From: Hypericum androsaemum | Lineage: Eukaryota; Streptophyta; Magnoliopsida; Malpighiales; Hypericaceae | Direction: 5' to 3' | Length of the DNA: 64,000 nt | NCBI GenBank assembly: GCA_963995505.1 | Contig: OZ023188.1 | Span: forward strand, 2,666,001 to 2,730,000 | Shown: positions 36,531-48,530 of the stretch, in pieces | How positions within the stretch are numbered: the stretch's first letter is position 1 | How the letters are laid out: every line of letters starts with the position of its first letter | Position numbers and translations under genes: made by a program | The notes under the pieces: generated by a model | What the model saw: only the letters and a program-made list of their open reading frames with translations | Told to the model about the DNA's origin: nothing | The model's database searches: none

Positions 36531-37469
36531 AACATATTGAGATTCTGCACTTGTTCCTACGCATATTGGGTTTAGAGCTCCCATCCTCATTTTACCGTCA
36601 GCGCTCCTTCACCGAGCTCAAGACTGCGGGGTATGTTTTAATTACCGACGACGTGGTTGATTGGTACTGTCTTACGGTTTTAAAAATCTCTGTTGGGAAT
36701 TTTGGTGCTAATGTCTTATCTGGTTGTCCGTCTCTTGAATCTCTGGGACTGAGTATAGTCTCCACAAATGGTCATTCTCGCATTTTCCATGGAAAGCTTA
36801 AAAAGTTGGTGCTATCTGGCATTTTGTGTGGTGGCTTAGAGCTTCATGTTTCTGCCCCTCATCTAGAGGAGTTGGACATCCTGGGAAGGTTGGCGTTGGG
36901 CTGGTTGTAATCTAACCAAAGCCCTATCTCTACGTCGCTCTAGTCTCAAGTTTTGCTTCGATTTTTCCATTGCTGATGACAAGCAACAAAATATGATGAA
37001 TATTCTTCTTCACACAGATCACTCTAAGGAGGCAGCGTTTGGATTCGAATGCCTAAGGTTCTTTCTCATATGAAGATGACATCACATACTACCTTATCTG
37101 ACTTGGAGTGCTTGGTCCTCGAAGTGCGCAGCCTAGCCAAGTTTGACCATCGAATCTTGACAATGCTTAGTTTTCTTCAAAGCTCGCCTAATTTGACAAA
37201 ATTGATCACAGATTTTGAACATTGCGATCCTTATCAATTGTCTACGTTTGAAAGTAATGACGTCTCGTTCATGATGATGAGGAATGATGTTACAAATTTT
37301 GCCGTGTCCTATGTGAAGATGGTTGAGATTTGTGGTATTGAAAGAAAGCTCAAGTGGTACATGTTTGCTGAAATATTGTTGGAGAAGGCGGTGGTTCTTG
37401 AGAAGACTATCATATTTCACACGTTGTCAGATAGCTCTTTACTTGAGGCAACTAGACATTTGTTGGATT
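36531..37469 (+). pseudogene. F-box/LRR-FBD gene remnant, interrupted on both sides by retroelements
   Basis: The reading frame begins directly after the LINE poly-A with IEILHLFLRILGLELPSS. LRR-like blocks follow (VLSGCPSLESLGLS, LELHVSAPHLEELDIL). Two compensating frameshifts near 36.9 and 37.05 kb separate these from the FBD region (SFLQSSPNLTKL, ERKLKWYMFAEILLEKAVVLEKTI, LEATRHLLDL). These are hallmarks of the plant F-box/LRR/FBD family, SCF ubiquitin-ligase adaptors. The N-terminal F-box is missing. The last codons are cut by the copia element at 37470 and continue beyond it at 41825 (see that entry). It is dead. Confidence 0.82.
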
Positions 37470-37880
37470 TGTTGTGAAATTGATTTGAGGTTAAAGGCTA
37501 GAAGGATTTTGTTCTTAGCTCTCGACACTTCACTGAAAATAAATTAATTTTATTTCACTAAAAAAAAATTGGTTGTACATACTTAGCTGTTTACAAGACC
37601 TCACTTTTCACTCGTCTCTCAATTACAATTTGATTTGCTAGCCTAAGTACTCTATTTATACGGACTGTTAAACGACATGTACATCTTCTAGATTTTCCTA
37701 GAGAAATATATTTTACATCCCACTATATAATATCCTAGATTTCTCTAGACTAGATCATAAGATTTAGTACAATCATAAAAACTCTAGATAAACTAGAGTA
37801 CTCTAGACTATTTTATAACCAACTAGATATCTAGATAATTCTAGATTAGTATGTACACAAATCAAGTTTTATTTTCAACA
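37470..37880 (-). repeat. 3' LTR of the 37.5-41.8 kb copia element
   Basis: 411 bp, TGTTG...CAACA on the plus strand. It is rich in 'tctaga'-like short motifs and clearly homologous to 41417-41824, with visible substitutions and small indels. Confidence 0.92.
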
Positions 37881-39973
37881 TCATCCCTAAAACTTGATTT
37901 ACTGATAACTCCAAGTATTTCTCGCAACTTGATGAAGACTTCATGCTTTAATGTCTTCGTGAACATATCTGCAATTTGGTCTTAAGACTTCATGTATTTT
38001 AGTTGTACCTTATTCTCCGATATGCACTCTCTGATAAAATGGTACCGTGTGTCAATGTGTTTGTTGCGATCGTGGAACACTGAATTCTTTACTAAAGCTA
38101 TTGCTGACTTGTTGTCCACATATATCGTAGTCGGTTCTTCCTGCTCCATTTTTAACTCCTTCATCAAACTCCTTAACCATTTCACATGACAAACACACGA
38201 TGCTGCTGCGATGTACTCAGCTTCACAGGTTGAGAGTGTAACAATTGGTTGCTTCTTGGTACTCCAGGTGAAGCCCGTATCTCAGAGAAAAAAATACGAA
38301 TCCAGTAGTACTTTTTCTTCCATCCAGGTCTCCGGCTCAATCGCTATCACTATATCCAACAAGTTTATATATTTTTGACGATGAGTAAAATAGACCGAAA
38401 TCAAGCATACCTTTTATATAGCACAAAATTCTCTTTGCAACCTTCATGTGAGTATTCGTACGTGCCTCCATATAGCGACTGACTAGTCCAACTCCATAGA
38501 GAATATCTGGCCTTGTACATGTTAAGTATCTTAAGCTTCTAATGAGACTTTTGTAAAGAGTTGGATTGACCTTCTCGCTTCCGTCGATCTTTGATAGCTT
38601 GATTCTGCATTCCACGGGAGTAAGTGCTGAATTACACTAATGCATTTTAAATCTCTTAAGGATTTCTCTTGCATATCATTCTTGAGATATAAATATCCCA
38701 TTTTTCTGTTGTTTAACTTCGAGCCTAAGATAGTACGATATAAGACCGATATCCGTCATCTCGAATTCTCTCGTCATTACTTTCTTGAATTCTTCAAATA
38801 TTGTTGGATTATTACCGGTGAAGATCAAATCATCTACTTTACTCCAATTACTCTTTGTCCCTTCGGAAGTGTTGCGAGCTCCCAAATATTATTCTTTTAT
38901 ATAGTCTTGATCTCTTCATCTATAGCCTTTCTCCATCTTTCACTTTCCACAGCTTCTTCGAAAGTTATTGAATCACTATGAGCAAAGAGACAAAAGAGAG
39001 ATACATTGTCTCTGTAGATGTCATTTAGACTCCTTGTCCGTAAAGGCCTTTCGCTCGAGCTTTCATCTGATGATGATGGATCATTATGATGCACTATTGG
39101 AGGTAATGGAAGTGGTGAAGTAGCTGAAGCAACTAGTTCTTGTGATTCTTCTTCTTCTAATATAGGAAAAAAATTATAATCTTTTTCTTGAACACCAAAA
39201 TCTCAGATGCCTTCTTCATTGAATTCCACATCTCTACTTATGACAACCTTTTGGTTGATCGGATCGTACAACTTGTGTCCCTTGGATTGAGAGTCATAAC
39301 TGATGAATATATACTTAGCACTCCTGTCATCAAGCTTCGATCTCATCTGACTCGGCACATGAGCATATGCAATATTTTTGAATACTCATAAATATGAGAC
39401 GCTGGGTTTTACTCCACTCTATGCTTCTAGAGGAGTCATGATCCATACACTTCTTGTAGGACATCGGTTTATTAAATAAACTACACAACCAACTACTTCT
39501 GCCCAAAACTCCTTGGGCACTCTCTTTGTCTTCAACATGCTTCGGGCTGTAAGAGGATGATGTATTCCATTGTCTTCACAGTAAGACTCGAACTCTTTTG
39601 AAGTAAATTCGCCTCCTCTGTTTGTTCTCATAGCCATAATTTCAAAGCCACTTTCTTTCTCCACATGAGTTTTAAATTTTTTGAAATTGGAGAAAATCTC
39701 TGATTTTTATTTCAAGAAATAAACTCAAGTTTTTCGACTAAAATCATCGATGAATATGAGAAAATAGTTACTTCCACCATAAGAACTTAGCTTTATAGGT
39801 CCACAAACATCTGTGTGAACCAACTGCAGCGGCTTTGTGGCTCTTGTCAATGTTTCCTTAGGAAACTTTTTTCTAAAGTATTTTCCTAGTAGACAACATC
39901 CTTCACAAAACTGATCCGGGTGGTCAATACTTGGCAAACTTCTAACCGTCTTTTGTTTGGACAATAATTTTAA

Positions 39974-40924
39974 GGGCAAATTACCCTCACATCCCTGAGG
40001 TTTGGTCACCCTCCCCCTAGGGTCCCTGACTTTTGGAAAATGATTGTCCCGTCCCTAAGTTTTGACAATAATAGACTCTTGGGTCCCTGGCTGACGTCAT
40101 CGGCTCTTTTTTTCATTTTTGGTCATAAAAATGACCAAAATACCCTTTTAAAAAATGTTAAAAGATGGGAGGCCGTACGCCCCGCTGACCCAAGCTACGA
40201 ACTCAAGGAGATGCTAAGATGGAGAAGATCATTTGGATTTTTTTTTCCGTAGGAGGGGGCATCGAATTGAAATTGGGGGGCGGGAGCGGGAGTGGGGGGG
40301 GGGGGGGGCGGGAGCAGGGAGATCTCGAGCGAGAGGGGGAGAGGGAGGGAGCAGGAGGGGGAGAGGGGGAGGGGGGCCGGGAGCGAGAGGGGGAGGGGGA
40401 GGGGGGCGGGAGCGGGAGGGGGAGGAGGAGAGGGTGGGGAGCGGGAGGAGGGGGGGGAGCGGGGTGAGAGGGAGGGAAAGGGGGAGGGGGAGGGGGAGAT
40501 CCTGTTTACGGTTAGCTGGAGGGGGAGGGGGAGCAGGAGGGGGGGGGGGAGGTGGAGGGGGAGGGGGAGGGGAGGAGCGGGAGCGGGGAGATCTCAAGCG
40601 GGAGGGGGAGAGGGAGGGAGCGGGGGGCAGCGAGAGGGGGAGGGGGAGGGGGAGGGGGAGCGGGAGCGGGGAGATCTCGAGCAGGAGGGGGAGAGGGAGG
40701 GAGCGTTTTTAGTCAAAGGTTGAAGAAGTAAAAAAATTTATTTTTTGTTTAAGGGTATTTTGGTCATTTCCATGGCCAAAAATGAAAAAAAGAGTCGATG
40801 ACGTCAGCCAGGGACCCGAGAATCTATTATCATCAAAACTTAGGGACGGGACAATCATTTTCCAAAAGTCAGGGACCCTAGGGGGAGGGTGACCAAACCT
40901 CAGAGATGTGAGGGTAATTTGGCC
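39974..40924. mobile_element. Mutator-like element (GGGCAAATTACCCTC family) with a polypurine cargo
   Basis: The TIRs of about 180 bp are the same family as the Pack-MULE at 11.6 kb (shared 'gggtccctg', 'agggacggga', 'aaatgaccaaaatacc'). The right end has one mismatch (GGCC for GCCC). A perfect 9-bp duplication TAATTTTAA flanks it (39965-39973 and 40925-40933). It splits the pre-integrase block of the surrounding copia element, so it arrived later. The interior is an extreme G/A-rich tract, listed separately. There is no transposase. Confidence 0.92.
40255..40705 (+). repeat. Long G-rich polypurine tract (GGGGGA/GGGAGC repeats)
   Basis: About 450 bp of nearly pure purine on the plus strand, broken only near 40500-40520. 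A longer unit containing GGGGAGATCTC(G/A)AGC followed by GGGGGAGAGGGAGGGAGC recurs at about 40321, 40590 and 40673. The Gly/Arg-rich and Pro-rich ORFs here are by-products of the repeat. Such tracts can form G-quadruplex or triplex DNA. Confidence 0.9.
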
Positions 40925-41416
40925 TAATTTTAATCCTCCAAAATTGAGATTCCATACCTAAGATGCCAAAGCCATGACAAAACTCTTGAAAAGTAATTCG
41001 ATATTAATTCAGACTCTTTCATAAAGAGAGATTCAAACTCACCTCTTAGAGTTTGTAATCAAACCTTCTTCACTTTATCAACTCATTTGAATAAATTTTG
41101 CAAGATCTCCCATGCTTACTTCACGGTAGCGGCCCTCGATATCTTCTCCAACGATGACTCATCCATACCTTGATAGATGAGGTAAAGAGCTTTCTTGTCT
41201 CTCTTTCTCGAGCCACATATCACTCCTTTTGATTTTGCAAAAGTGCCACTTCATCCTCCGGTCGACATAACCTTTTTCTACAATCTCTCACGCATCTTTG
41301 AGCTGAGCAATGCCTTCATTTGGATGGACCAATTTTTATAGTTATGTTTGGTGAGTCTAGGAACTTGAAAGGAGAACATGTCACTAGCCATTAGAACTTG
41401 GCTCTGATAACACTTT

Positions 41417-41824
41417 GTTGTGAAATTGATTTGATGTTAAAGGTTAGAAGGGTTTTGATCTTAGCTCTCGACACTTCACTCAAAAGAAACTAATTTTATT
41501 TCACTAAAAAAACAACTTTGGTCGTACACACTTAGCTGTTTACAAGACCTTTTCACTCGTCTCTCAATTACAATTTGATTTACTAGTCTAAGTGCTCTAT
41601 TTATAGGGAGTGTTAACCCACATATACATCTTCTAGATTTTTCTAGAGAAATATATTTACATCCCACTATATAATATCCTAGATTTCTCTAGACTAGACC
41701 ATAAAATTTAGTACAATTATGAAAACTGTAGATAAACTAGAGTACTCTAGACTATTCTACAACCAACTAGATATTTAGATAATTATAGATTAGTATGAAC
41801 ACAAATCAAATTTTATTTTCAGCA
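41417..41824 (-). repeat. 5' LTR of the 37.5-41.8 kb copia element
   Basis: 408 bp, TGTTG...CAGCA on the plus strand. The terminal CAACA has one substitution relative to the other copy. Confidence 0.92.
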
Positions 41825-41870
41825 TGATTTACCAAGATCTTCTCCTCATGCCTGAGTTGTCCTGCAGAAA
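41825..41870 (+). pseudogene. 3' end of the FBD gene, cut off by the copia insertion
   Basis: After the copia element and its duplication, the frame of the FBD remnant resumes with the family's usual L-P-R-S-S-P-H-A block, then a TGA and VVLQK in the same frame. This shows that the copia element landed inside the coding sequence. The TGA may be a later mutation. Confidence 0.6.
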
Positions 41871-42459
41871 AAAATCTTATACTACTTCATTTTGGGCGTT
41901 TACCCAGCTTAGGAATTCTACTTACACATAGCAAAAATTTGTCTTAGTTTGTACTCTGCCATGGAATGGTTTATGTTGAATGAGTGAAACTTTGCAAAGT
42001 TTTTTAATTTTTTTAAATTATAATATTTAGTTAAGTCACTTACTTGATTATTGCATATTTAGTATATATGTTATCCTATTATATATCACCTATTGATTCG
42101 TCATTTCTGATAACAAAAATAATTATAGATCTGTGTATATATCTAGATGAAGCGGGCTAAATATTTTTACTTTAGTACCCTATGGTTTGACCATTGATCG
42201 AAGCTGAATTTGTATCTCGATATCCAAAAAAATCTTAAACTTATTTGAATATTCAATATCTATAATCAAATTCATATCTACATTTAAATCTAGATTCGTA
42301 TTGTAGAATACATGTATATATTGCTATATATATTTACCCAACTTAATAATAGACAAGCAAAGCAAGGCCGTATCGAAGTCTTTTTCGAAACATGGGTCGC
42401 TCCAATCCTCCCAAAAGAAGAATATCTCTTCAAATTTGTATCATAGTCCAGCATCAAAT

Positions 42460-42546
42460 TTTTGACTCACCCCTAAACTATACATCATAACACTCGAGGG
42501 ACCAACGTTGCTCAAAACGTAAAAATGTATTAGCTTGGGAGCCACA
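42460..42546. repeat. Left part of a host tandem duplication (partner near 50110-50190)
   Basis: The host sequence with 'ctcgaggga', 'aaaatgt' and 'gggagccaca' recurs, diverged, at about 50110-50175, followed in both cases by 'ataaaactaagaaattatt' (49980 and 50186). The copia element at 42547-49973 inserted in the first copy. Confidence 0.6.
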
Positions 42547-43809
42547 TGTTGGACAAATATTATTAAATTATGGCATGAGTATGTAAATAGAAATCGTAAG
42601 CATATAAAGAGAGGAGTTTAAAGAATGCTCACGATCACACTTGTAGGTAAGTGTGTAACACCTTCGTCTTCAAGTTAGGATTTTGGATTGAATCCTGGAC
42701 GAGGCCACAGTTTAACCGTGTGCCCTTAAACTCTTATTACCCGCCTATATGCTTCAGGCCTCCGTGGGTAATAGAGCTCCCAAGGTACAACGCCCAATCC
42801 CGAGTACTATAGGAAGTACTATAGCACACCTTTCGAACCTTTCGTAGGCTTAGAACTCCGACACAATGAAAGTGAGAAATGCTATGCTAAGGAGGGAGAA
42901 GTAGAGAGCTCTGAAGAGATGAAGAGCTGGGGTGATTTGGAATGAAGGAGGTGGGCTCCTTTTATAGGCAGCCTTGGACCTCCAACAGCCAAATCCGGAT
43001 TTAATAGGGCCATTAACTCACCCATTAAATGGGCTGTTACAAGACCCATAAAACTCCCAACATAAATAGGCTGTTACTCTCATGAATTTAAAATTCGAAT
43101 TTAAATTCAAATGGCAGCTGGCAAGAGAAGGTTCCAGAACGTGGGCTTGTCCAAACGGAAGTCTAAGAAGCCCAGAGGACTTTTTGGGCCTAGGATCGCT
43201 ACAACAAGTCCGGCCCAGTTCTAAAAAGATAAGGCCCTGGAACCTGGAACAATTCTCACAAACCTGCAACCCGCAACCCGCAACCCGCAACCCGCAACCC
43301 GCACCCGCACCCGAGCCCGAGCCCGAGCCCGAGCCCGGCCCGGTCCGGGACGGGGCAGGGTGCGCGCGCGTGTGTGCGTGCCGAGCCGAGCCGAGCCGGA
43401 CGGATGGACGGCGCGAGAAGCCTCTCCTTTCTCCACCAGTTTACCCATGCTAAACATCTAGTCCCTTATAAACTTGTCTCAGCATGGTGCGTTAACCAAT
43501 GTGGGATTGTGCTTATTTTAATAACAACCATACCACTTTAAAGCCAATTTTCATTCACCCCGAGAATTAGATTTTCGCAAGTGTTATATATCGTTACGAA
43601 GCTCTATCAACGAGCTTCGTATTGATCTCACAAACACTCTAAATGAATTGGTGTGACCTTCAATTAAATTAGCTCAAAGTTGCTCACTAATTACTTAGTT
43701 ATTATATTTAATTGGAATTCTCCCTCTAATTAAATATTTGGGCCAAAGCCCAATACACTCACTTGTATTGGGCCATCTCTTCCTTGGTTAATAAACTAAT
43801 TCTCCAACA
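42547..43809 (-). repeat. 3' LTR of the 7.4-kb copia element, with expanded repeat
   Basis: 1263 bp, TGTTGG...CCAACA. It contains an expanded GC-rich stretch at about 43265-43400, (CAACCCG)n, (GAGCCC)n and GCCGA units, which is nearly absent from the other LTR. Confidence 0.94.
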
Positions 43810-44408
43810 ATCCCCCACATGAATGCAAATTGGATTATATATGATATGAGCCTACCAATGCTACATGCAACTTGGAGTTCTGCGAGAATTTATTGCATCA
43901 GGAAAGGTGGTTGAAAGCCTTGAACCTTCCTTAGTGAAATACCTTCGGATATACTTGCCAATCAGTGGACGCGATGCCTTGAACTGTTCGGCATTTTATG
44001 TATACCAAGACAAAGGTACTCACACAACTCTTTCTCAAACCACAACTTGGTTCTTTCGTTGTTGTCCATTTTGGCCCTGGACTGCCTTGAAAACTTCATC
44101 GAATGCTCTAGAGATTTAGCCCTTAACTCATCTCATAGAAGCGGCCCCTTCACATTCGATATAGGTGATCTCTTATAAGGAGTATCCTGCCATACCCCAC
44201 TTATATATATACTCGAAGTATAAGGATCATTAAAAGCTTAAAGCTTAACCTTCACATGGACAGGTCTATTACTCTTCCATCATAGGAATAGGTAAGGAAC
44301 TCAATTTCCCGAGTGCTTTATTCGACCCTAGCCTCACAATTCGGTTGTCCCTTTGAACCTGCAGATCGGGATTTACGATCCAGGTTGGGTTGCCATCATG
44401 GGTTTAGG

Positions 44409-47400
44409 TCATTTCGTGGGCTTTAATCCCATTCTCCTCGATGATACCTCAACTTGGTCTCTCGTTAGACCCTTAGTTGATGGATCTGCGATGTTCTCTT
44501 TTGACTTTACATAGTCTAAAGATATCACACCCGTTCTCAATAATGTTCTCACAGATTTATGTCTACGACGTATGTGTCTAGACTTTCCATTATACACATT
44601 ATTTTGTGCTCTTCCAATAGCTGATTGACTATCACAGTGCACGCTAATGGAAGGCACTGGTTTTGACCACATCGGGATGTCCTCCAAGAAACTTTGGAGC
44701 CAATCCGCCTCTTCAGCTGCTAGATCCAACGCTATGAATTCTGATTCCATAGTTGATCTAGCAATGCAAGTTTGTTTGCATGATCTCCACGAGACCGCTG
44801 CTCCTCCAAATGTAAATATGTATCCGCTAGTGGATTTTATATTCTTGGAGTCCGAGATCCAGTTCGCGTCTGAATACCCTTCCAGAACGGCTGGATGTCT
44901 CGTATAGTGTAATCCATAGTTAGCAGTGTACCTTAGGTATCTAAGGACTCTAACTATCGCTTTCCAATGTTCATAATTGAGATTACTCGTATATCTCGAT
45001 AATCTGTTAACCGAGTTTGCAATATCTGATCTAGTACAGTCCATGAGGTACATTAGACTGCCTATAACTCTAGAATATTCTAGTTGTCTCACACTCTCTC
45101 CGCGATTCTTGCAGAGACTCGACACCACTTCCATAGGAGTTCTCGCAATTACATTGCTATCCTTATCGAATTTGTCAAGTATCTTTTCGACATAGTGACC
45201 TTGGGAAAGCGCGTAACCTTCTGAAGTCTTGGTGATTTTCATCCCAAGTATTACATCAGCTTGTCCCAAGTCTTTCATGTCGAAATTTTGTGACAACATT
45301 TTCTTGGTAATTTTGATATTATCATTATTACCCACGATCAACATGTCATCTACGTAGAGACAAACTATCACATAGTCATTATCATCTCCTTTCACGTAGA
45401 CACATTTATCACATTGGTTTATCTGAAACCCATTAGATAGCATTACACTATCAAACTTTTCGTGCCATTGTTTAGGTGCTTGTTTTAGTCCATACAAGGA
45501 TTTTACAAGTTTACACACCTTATGTTCTTTACCTGGAACCACAAACCCTTCGGGTTGCTCCATGTAAATCTCCGCTTCCAAATCTTCATTAAGAAAGGCC
45601 GTCTTCACATCCATTTGATGGATCTCTAGGTTAAACAAAGCCGCCAAGGCTATGACTAACCTAATAGACGTTTTCCTGGAGACAGGAGCATATGTGTCAA
45701 AATAATCAACACCCTCAGTTTGCTTGTAGCCTTTAACAACAAATCTCGCCTTGTACTTATCCACTGTACCATCAGGCTTCATCTTCTTTTTGAAGATCCA
45801 CTTATGGCCTAGTGGTTTACTACCTGGAGGTAGATCTACTAGTTCTCAAGTGTGATTGTGTAAGATAGACTCTATCTCACTATTCACCGCTTCCTTCCAA
45901 AGAGCAGAGTCTGAAGAAGACATTGCTTCTTTGTAGGTTACTGGATCCTTTTCTAACAGATATGTTAGAAAATCTGATCCGAAGGACTTTTCTTTTCTAG
46001 CCCTTTTCCCACGCCTAGGCTCTTCAACTTCATCTTGAGGTTCCTCTCCCCCCACATTGCTTCCACTTTGGTCAACTTGACGGTCAACACCAGTTCGAGC
46101 TTTGTGAGGAAAGATTTCCTCAAAGAATGAAGCATCCCTAGCTTCTATGATAGTATTTACGTGGACATCAGAGTTATCTGACTTGTGTACTAAGAATCGA
46201 TATGCAACACTATCTTGTGCATAACCGATGAACACACAATCCACCGTCTTGGGTCCTATCCTTGTCCTTTTAGGAGGTGGGATCGGAACCTTAGCAAGAC
46301 ATCCCCAAACCCTTAGGAATTTATAGCTAGGCGCATGACCTTTCCATAATTCGTAAGGTGTTTTATCCAACCTTTTGTGTGGTACCCTGTTGAGCACATA
46401 GTTGGCCGAAAGCACAGCTTCCCCCCACAAATTCCTTGGTAATCCGGAACTAATAAGCATCGCATTCATTATTTCCTTAAGCGTCCTATTCTTCCTTTCC
46501 GCAATTCCATTTTGCTCGGGAGAATAAGGCGCTGTGGTTTGATGAACGATTCCATTCTCGGCACAAACTTGTGCAAATGGAGATTCATATTCACCACCTC
46601 GGTCACTTCGAAGATTTTTGATCTTCTTGCCAAGTTGGTTCTCAACTTCATTCTTATAGCGAATGAACATGTCTATTGCTTCGTCTTTACTTCTCATCAA
46701 GTAGACATAGCAATACCTCGTACAATCGTCGATAAAAGTTATAAAATAATTTTTACCGCCACGCGTTTGTACGTATTTTAAATCACATACATCAGTGTGG
46801 ATTAAATCCAACGGTTCCGTGCTTCGCTCAATCGAGTGGGAAGATGCTTTGGCGTACTTGGCCACAACACAAGTCTCGCACTTATGTTTGTGATCGATGT
46901 TAAACTTTGGTAGTAGGTTAAGTGATATTAGCCTTTGCAAAGACTTATAGTTCACATGACCTAGTCTACCATGCCATAAATATAACGAATCCCGAGAATA
47001 AGCAACCTTCACTTTCTCATTGGCCTTATCGGCAACATTCATTACATTATTGCTCGTGCTCGCCTTAATGGCGGCACCCACATCAATCTTATCACTAGAC
47101 TTTGCCTTGGGAGCTAAAGTCATTACACTCATCTTAAAAAGATTATTGGTCAAGTAGCCATTGCCAACGAACATCCCTCCCTTGGACATGATGACCTTGT
47201 CGGACTCAAACACAAGCCGAAAGCCCCTCTTGTTGAGCACCACTCCGGAGATAAGATTCTTTCGAATCTCGGGCACATGCAGCACATCAGTCAAGATCAG
47301 CTCCTTGCCCGAGGTCATCTTCAGCATGACCGTCCCCTTGCCTTCAACCTTCGAGACTGCAGAATTTCCCATGTAGCAGTTCTCATCATCGACCAGTTGA

Positions 47401-48530
47401 TAGGTCTTGAACATCCATTTGTTGGCACAAATGTGGCGGGTAGCCCCCGTGTCCACCCACCATTCCTTCGAGTTCCCACCCACGAGGTTTACCTCAGACA
47501 CAACGGCCGTGAGGTGCATCTCATCGAGGTCGGAGCTCAAGCTAGCCTCCGCAATGTTAGCATTGGCGGGCTTCTTCTTCTTGCCCTTGCTTGGTCCTGC
47601 CATCTTCTTACCCTCCGCGGCTAGACGTTTGTAGCAATCTTTGGCACGATGGCCGGTCTTGTTGTAAACAAAGCAGGCACCAGTAAAGCTCTTGTTCTGA
47701 GCATCTCCCTTGGAATCATTTGAGTATTTCTGCTTGTTCCCACGGGAGCTCCCCCCGGTCTCGACCACATTGGCCTTAGCAACCATGCCACTTAGTTTCT
47801 TATCAACCTTTCGGTTGTCTTGCTCGATGCGCAACCTTCGGATAAGGTCCTCGAGAGTCATCTTCTTCCTCTTGTGCTTGACGTACATCTTGAAGTCCTT
47901 CCAAGATGGTGGTAATTTCTCAATTACCATCGCCACTTGGAGGGCATCATTGATGGCCATTTCCTCCGTTGCAAGATCATGAAAGATCAATTGCAACTCT
48001 TCGCATTGTTCCACAACGCTCTTTCCATCGACCATCCGATAGTCGTGGAAGCGCCCAGCCATAAATTTCTTTGCACCGGCGTCGTCAACTTTATATTTGT
48101 GCTCCAACGATTCCCAAAGATCCTTAGACGTTTCTTTGGTATAATACACGCCGTAAAGCGAATCGTCGAGTGAACCCAATATATAGTTGTGACATAGGTA
48201 ATCTTCATGTACCCATGCATTGTGGATCGCGGTTTGACGCGGATCACTCACATTCTCTTTGGGTTTCTCCTCCTTGACATACCGGCTAAAGTTCAAGGCG
48301 GTCAAGTAGAACAATATTTTTTGTTGCCATCTCTTGAAATTTCCACTCTTGAACTTTTCCGGTTTCTCAAGATGAGAGTACGGCAGTGGCATTGGGTGTC
48401 TATGATCCGGCATCACGGCCTCAGCGCCGCTAGCCCTCACAACAAGAACCTCCTCGTTCAAGTTGTCATTCGTGGTATTCGTCGCACCGGAGTTGTTGAT
48501 CTCGTGTAGGGGAGAGTTGTTATCAGCCAT
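44409..48530 (-). pseudogene. Copia gag-pol polyprotein, one frame with a single premature stop
   Basis: From ATG 48530 the frame codes gag (UBN2-like, WQQKILFYLTALNF, then ALQVAMVIEKLPPSW), a CCHC knuckle in which the second Cys is Tyr (codon 47664-47666), protease (WWVDTGATRHIC), integrase (LWHGRLGH..CETC; HTDVC, LRSDRGGEY, YSPEQNGIAERKNRT), reverse transcriptase ([22 protein letters not shown]) and RNase H ([20 protein letters not shown]). Total length would be 1373 codons. An in-frame TGA at 45846-45848 splits it into 894 and 479 codons, at a position where relatives have Trp (TGG). There is no frameshift. The stop and the lost Cys are both G-to-A type changes, as expected from decay of methylated sites. 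Confidence 0.94.

Larger units (their letters stand above)
37470..41824 (-). mobile_element. Ty1/copia element, full-length ends but internally deleted, inserted in the FBD gene
   Basis: LTRs lie at 37470-37880 and 41417-41824. On the minus strand the initiator-Met primer-binding site (TTATCAGAGCC, about 41400-41410) lies inside the right LTR, so transcription runs right to left. The flanking duplications GGATT (37465-37469) and TGATT (41825-41829) match at 4 of 5. Gag (MASDMFSFQVPRLTKHNYKN, about 41390) is full of stops and passes by deletion into the pre-integrase block. Integrase, reverse-transcriptase and RNase H pieces follow at 40.0-38.0 kb in several frames (HTDVCGPIKL; TRPDILYGVGLVSRYM; HDRNKHIDTRYHFIRE). 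A MULE sits inside the pre-integrase block. The element is defective and fairly old. Confidence 0.92.

Noticed and set aside
40219..40723. Overlapping Gly/Arg-rich and Pro-rich ORFs on both strands
   Set aside because: They are translations of a low-complexity polypurine tract inside a MULE, open in several frames at once because the repeat contains almost no stop codons.
37465..41829. Claiming a perfect target duplication for the internal copia element
   Set aside because: The flanks GGATT and TGATT differ at one base, so it is reported as a near match supported by the resumed FBD frame.
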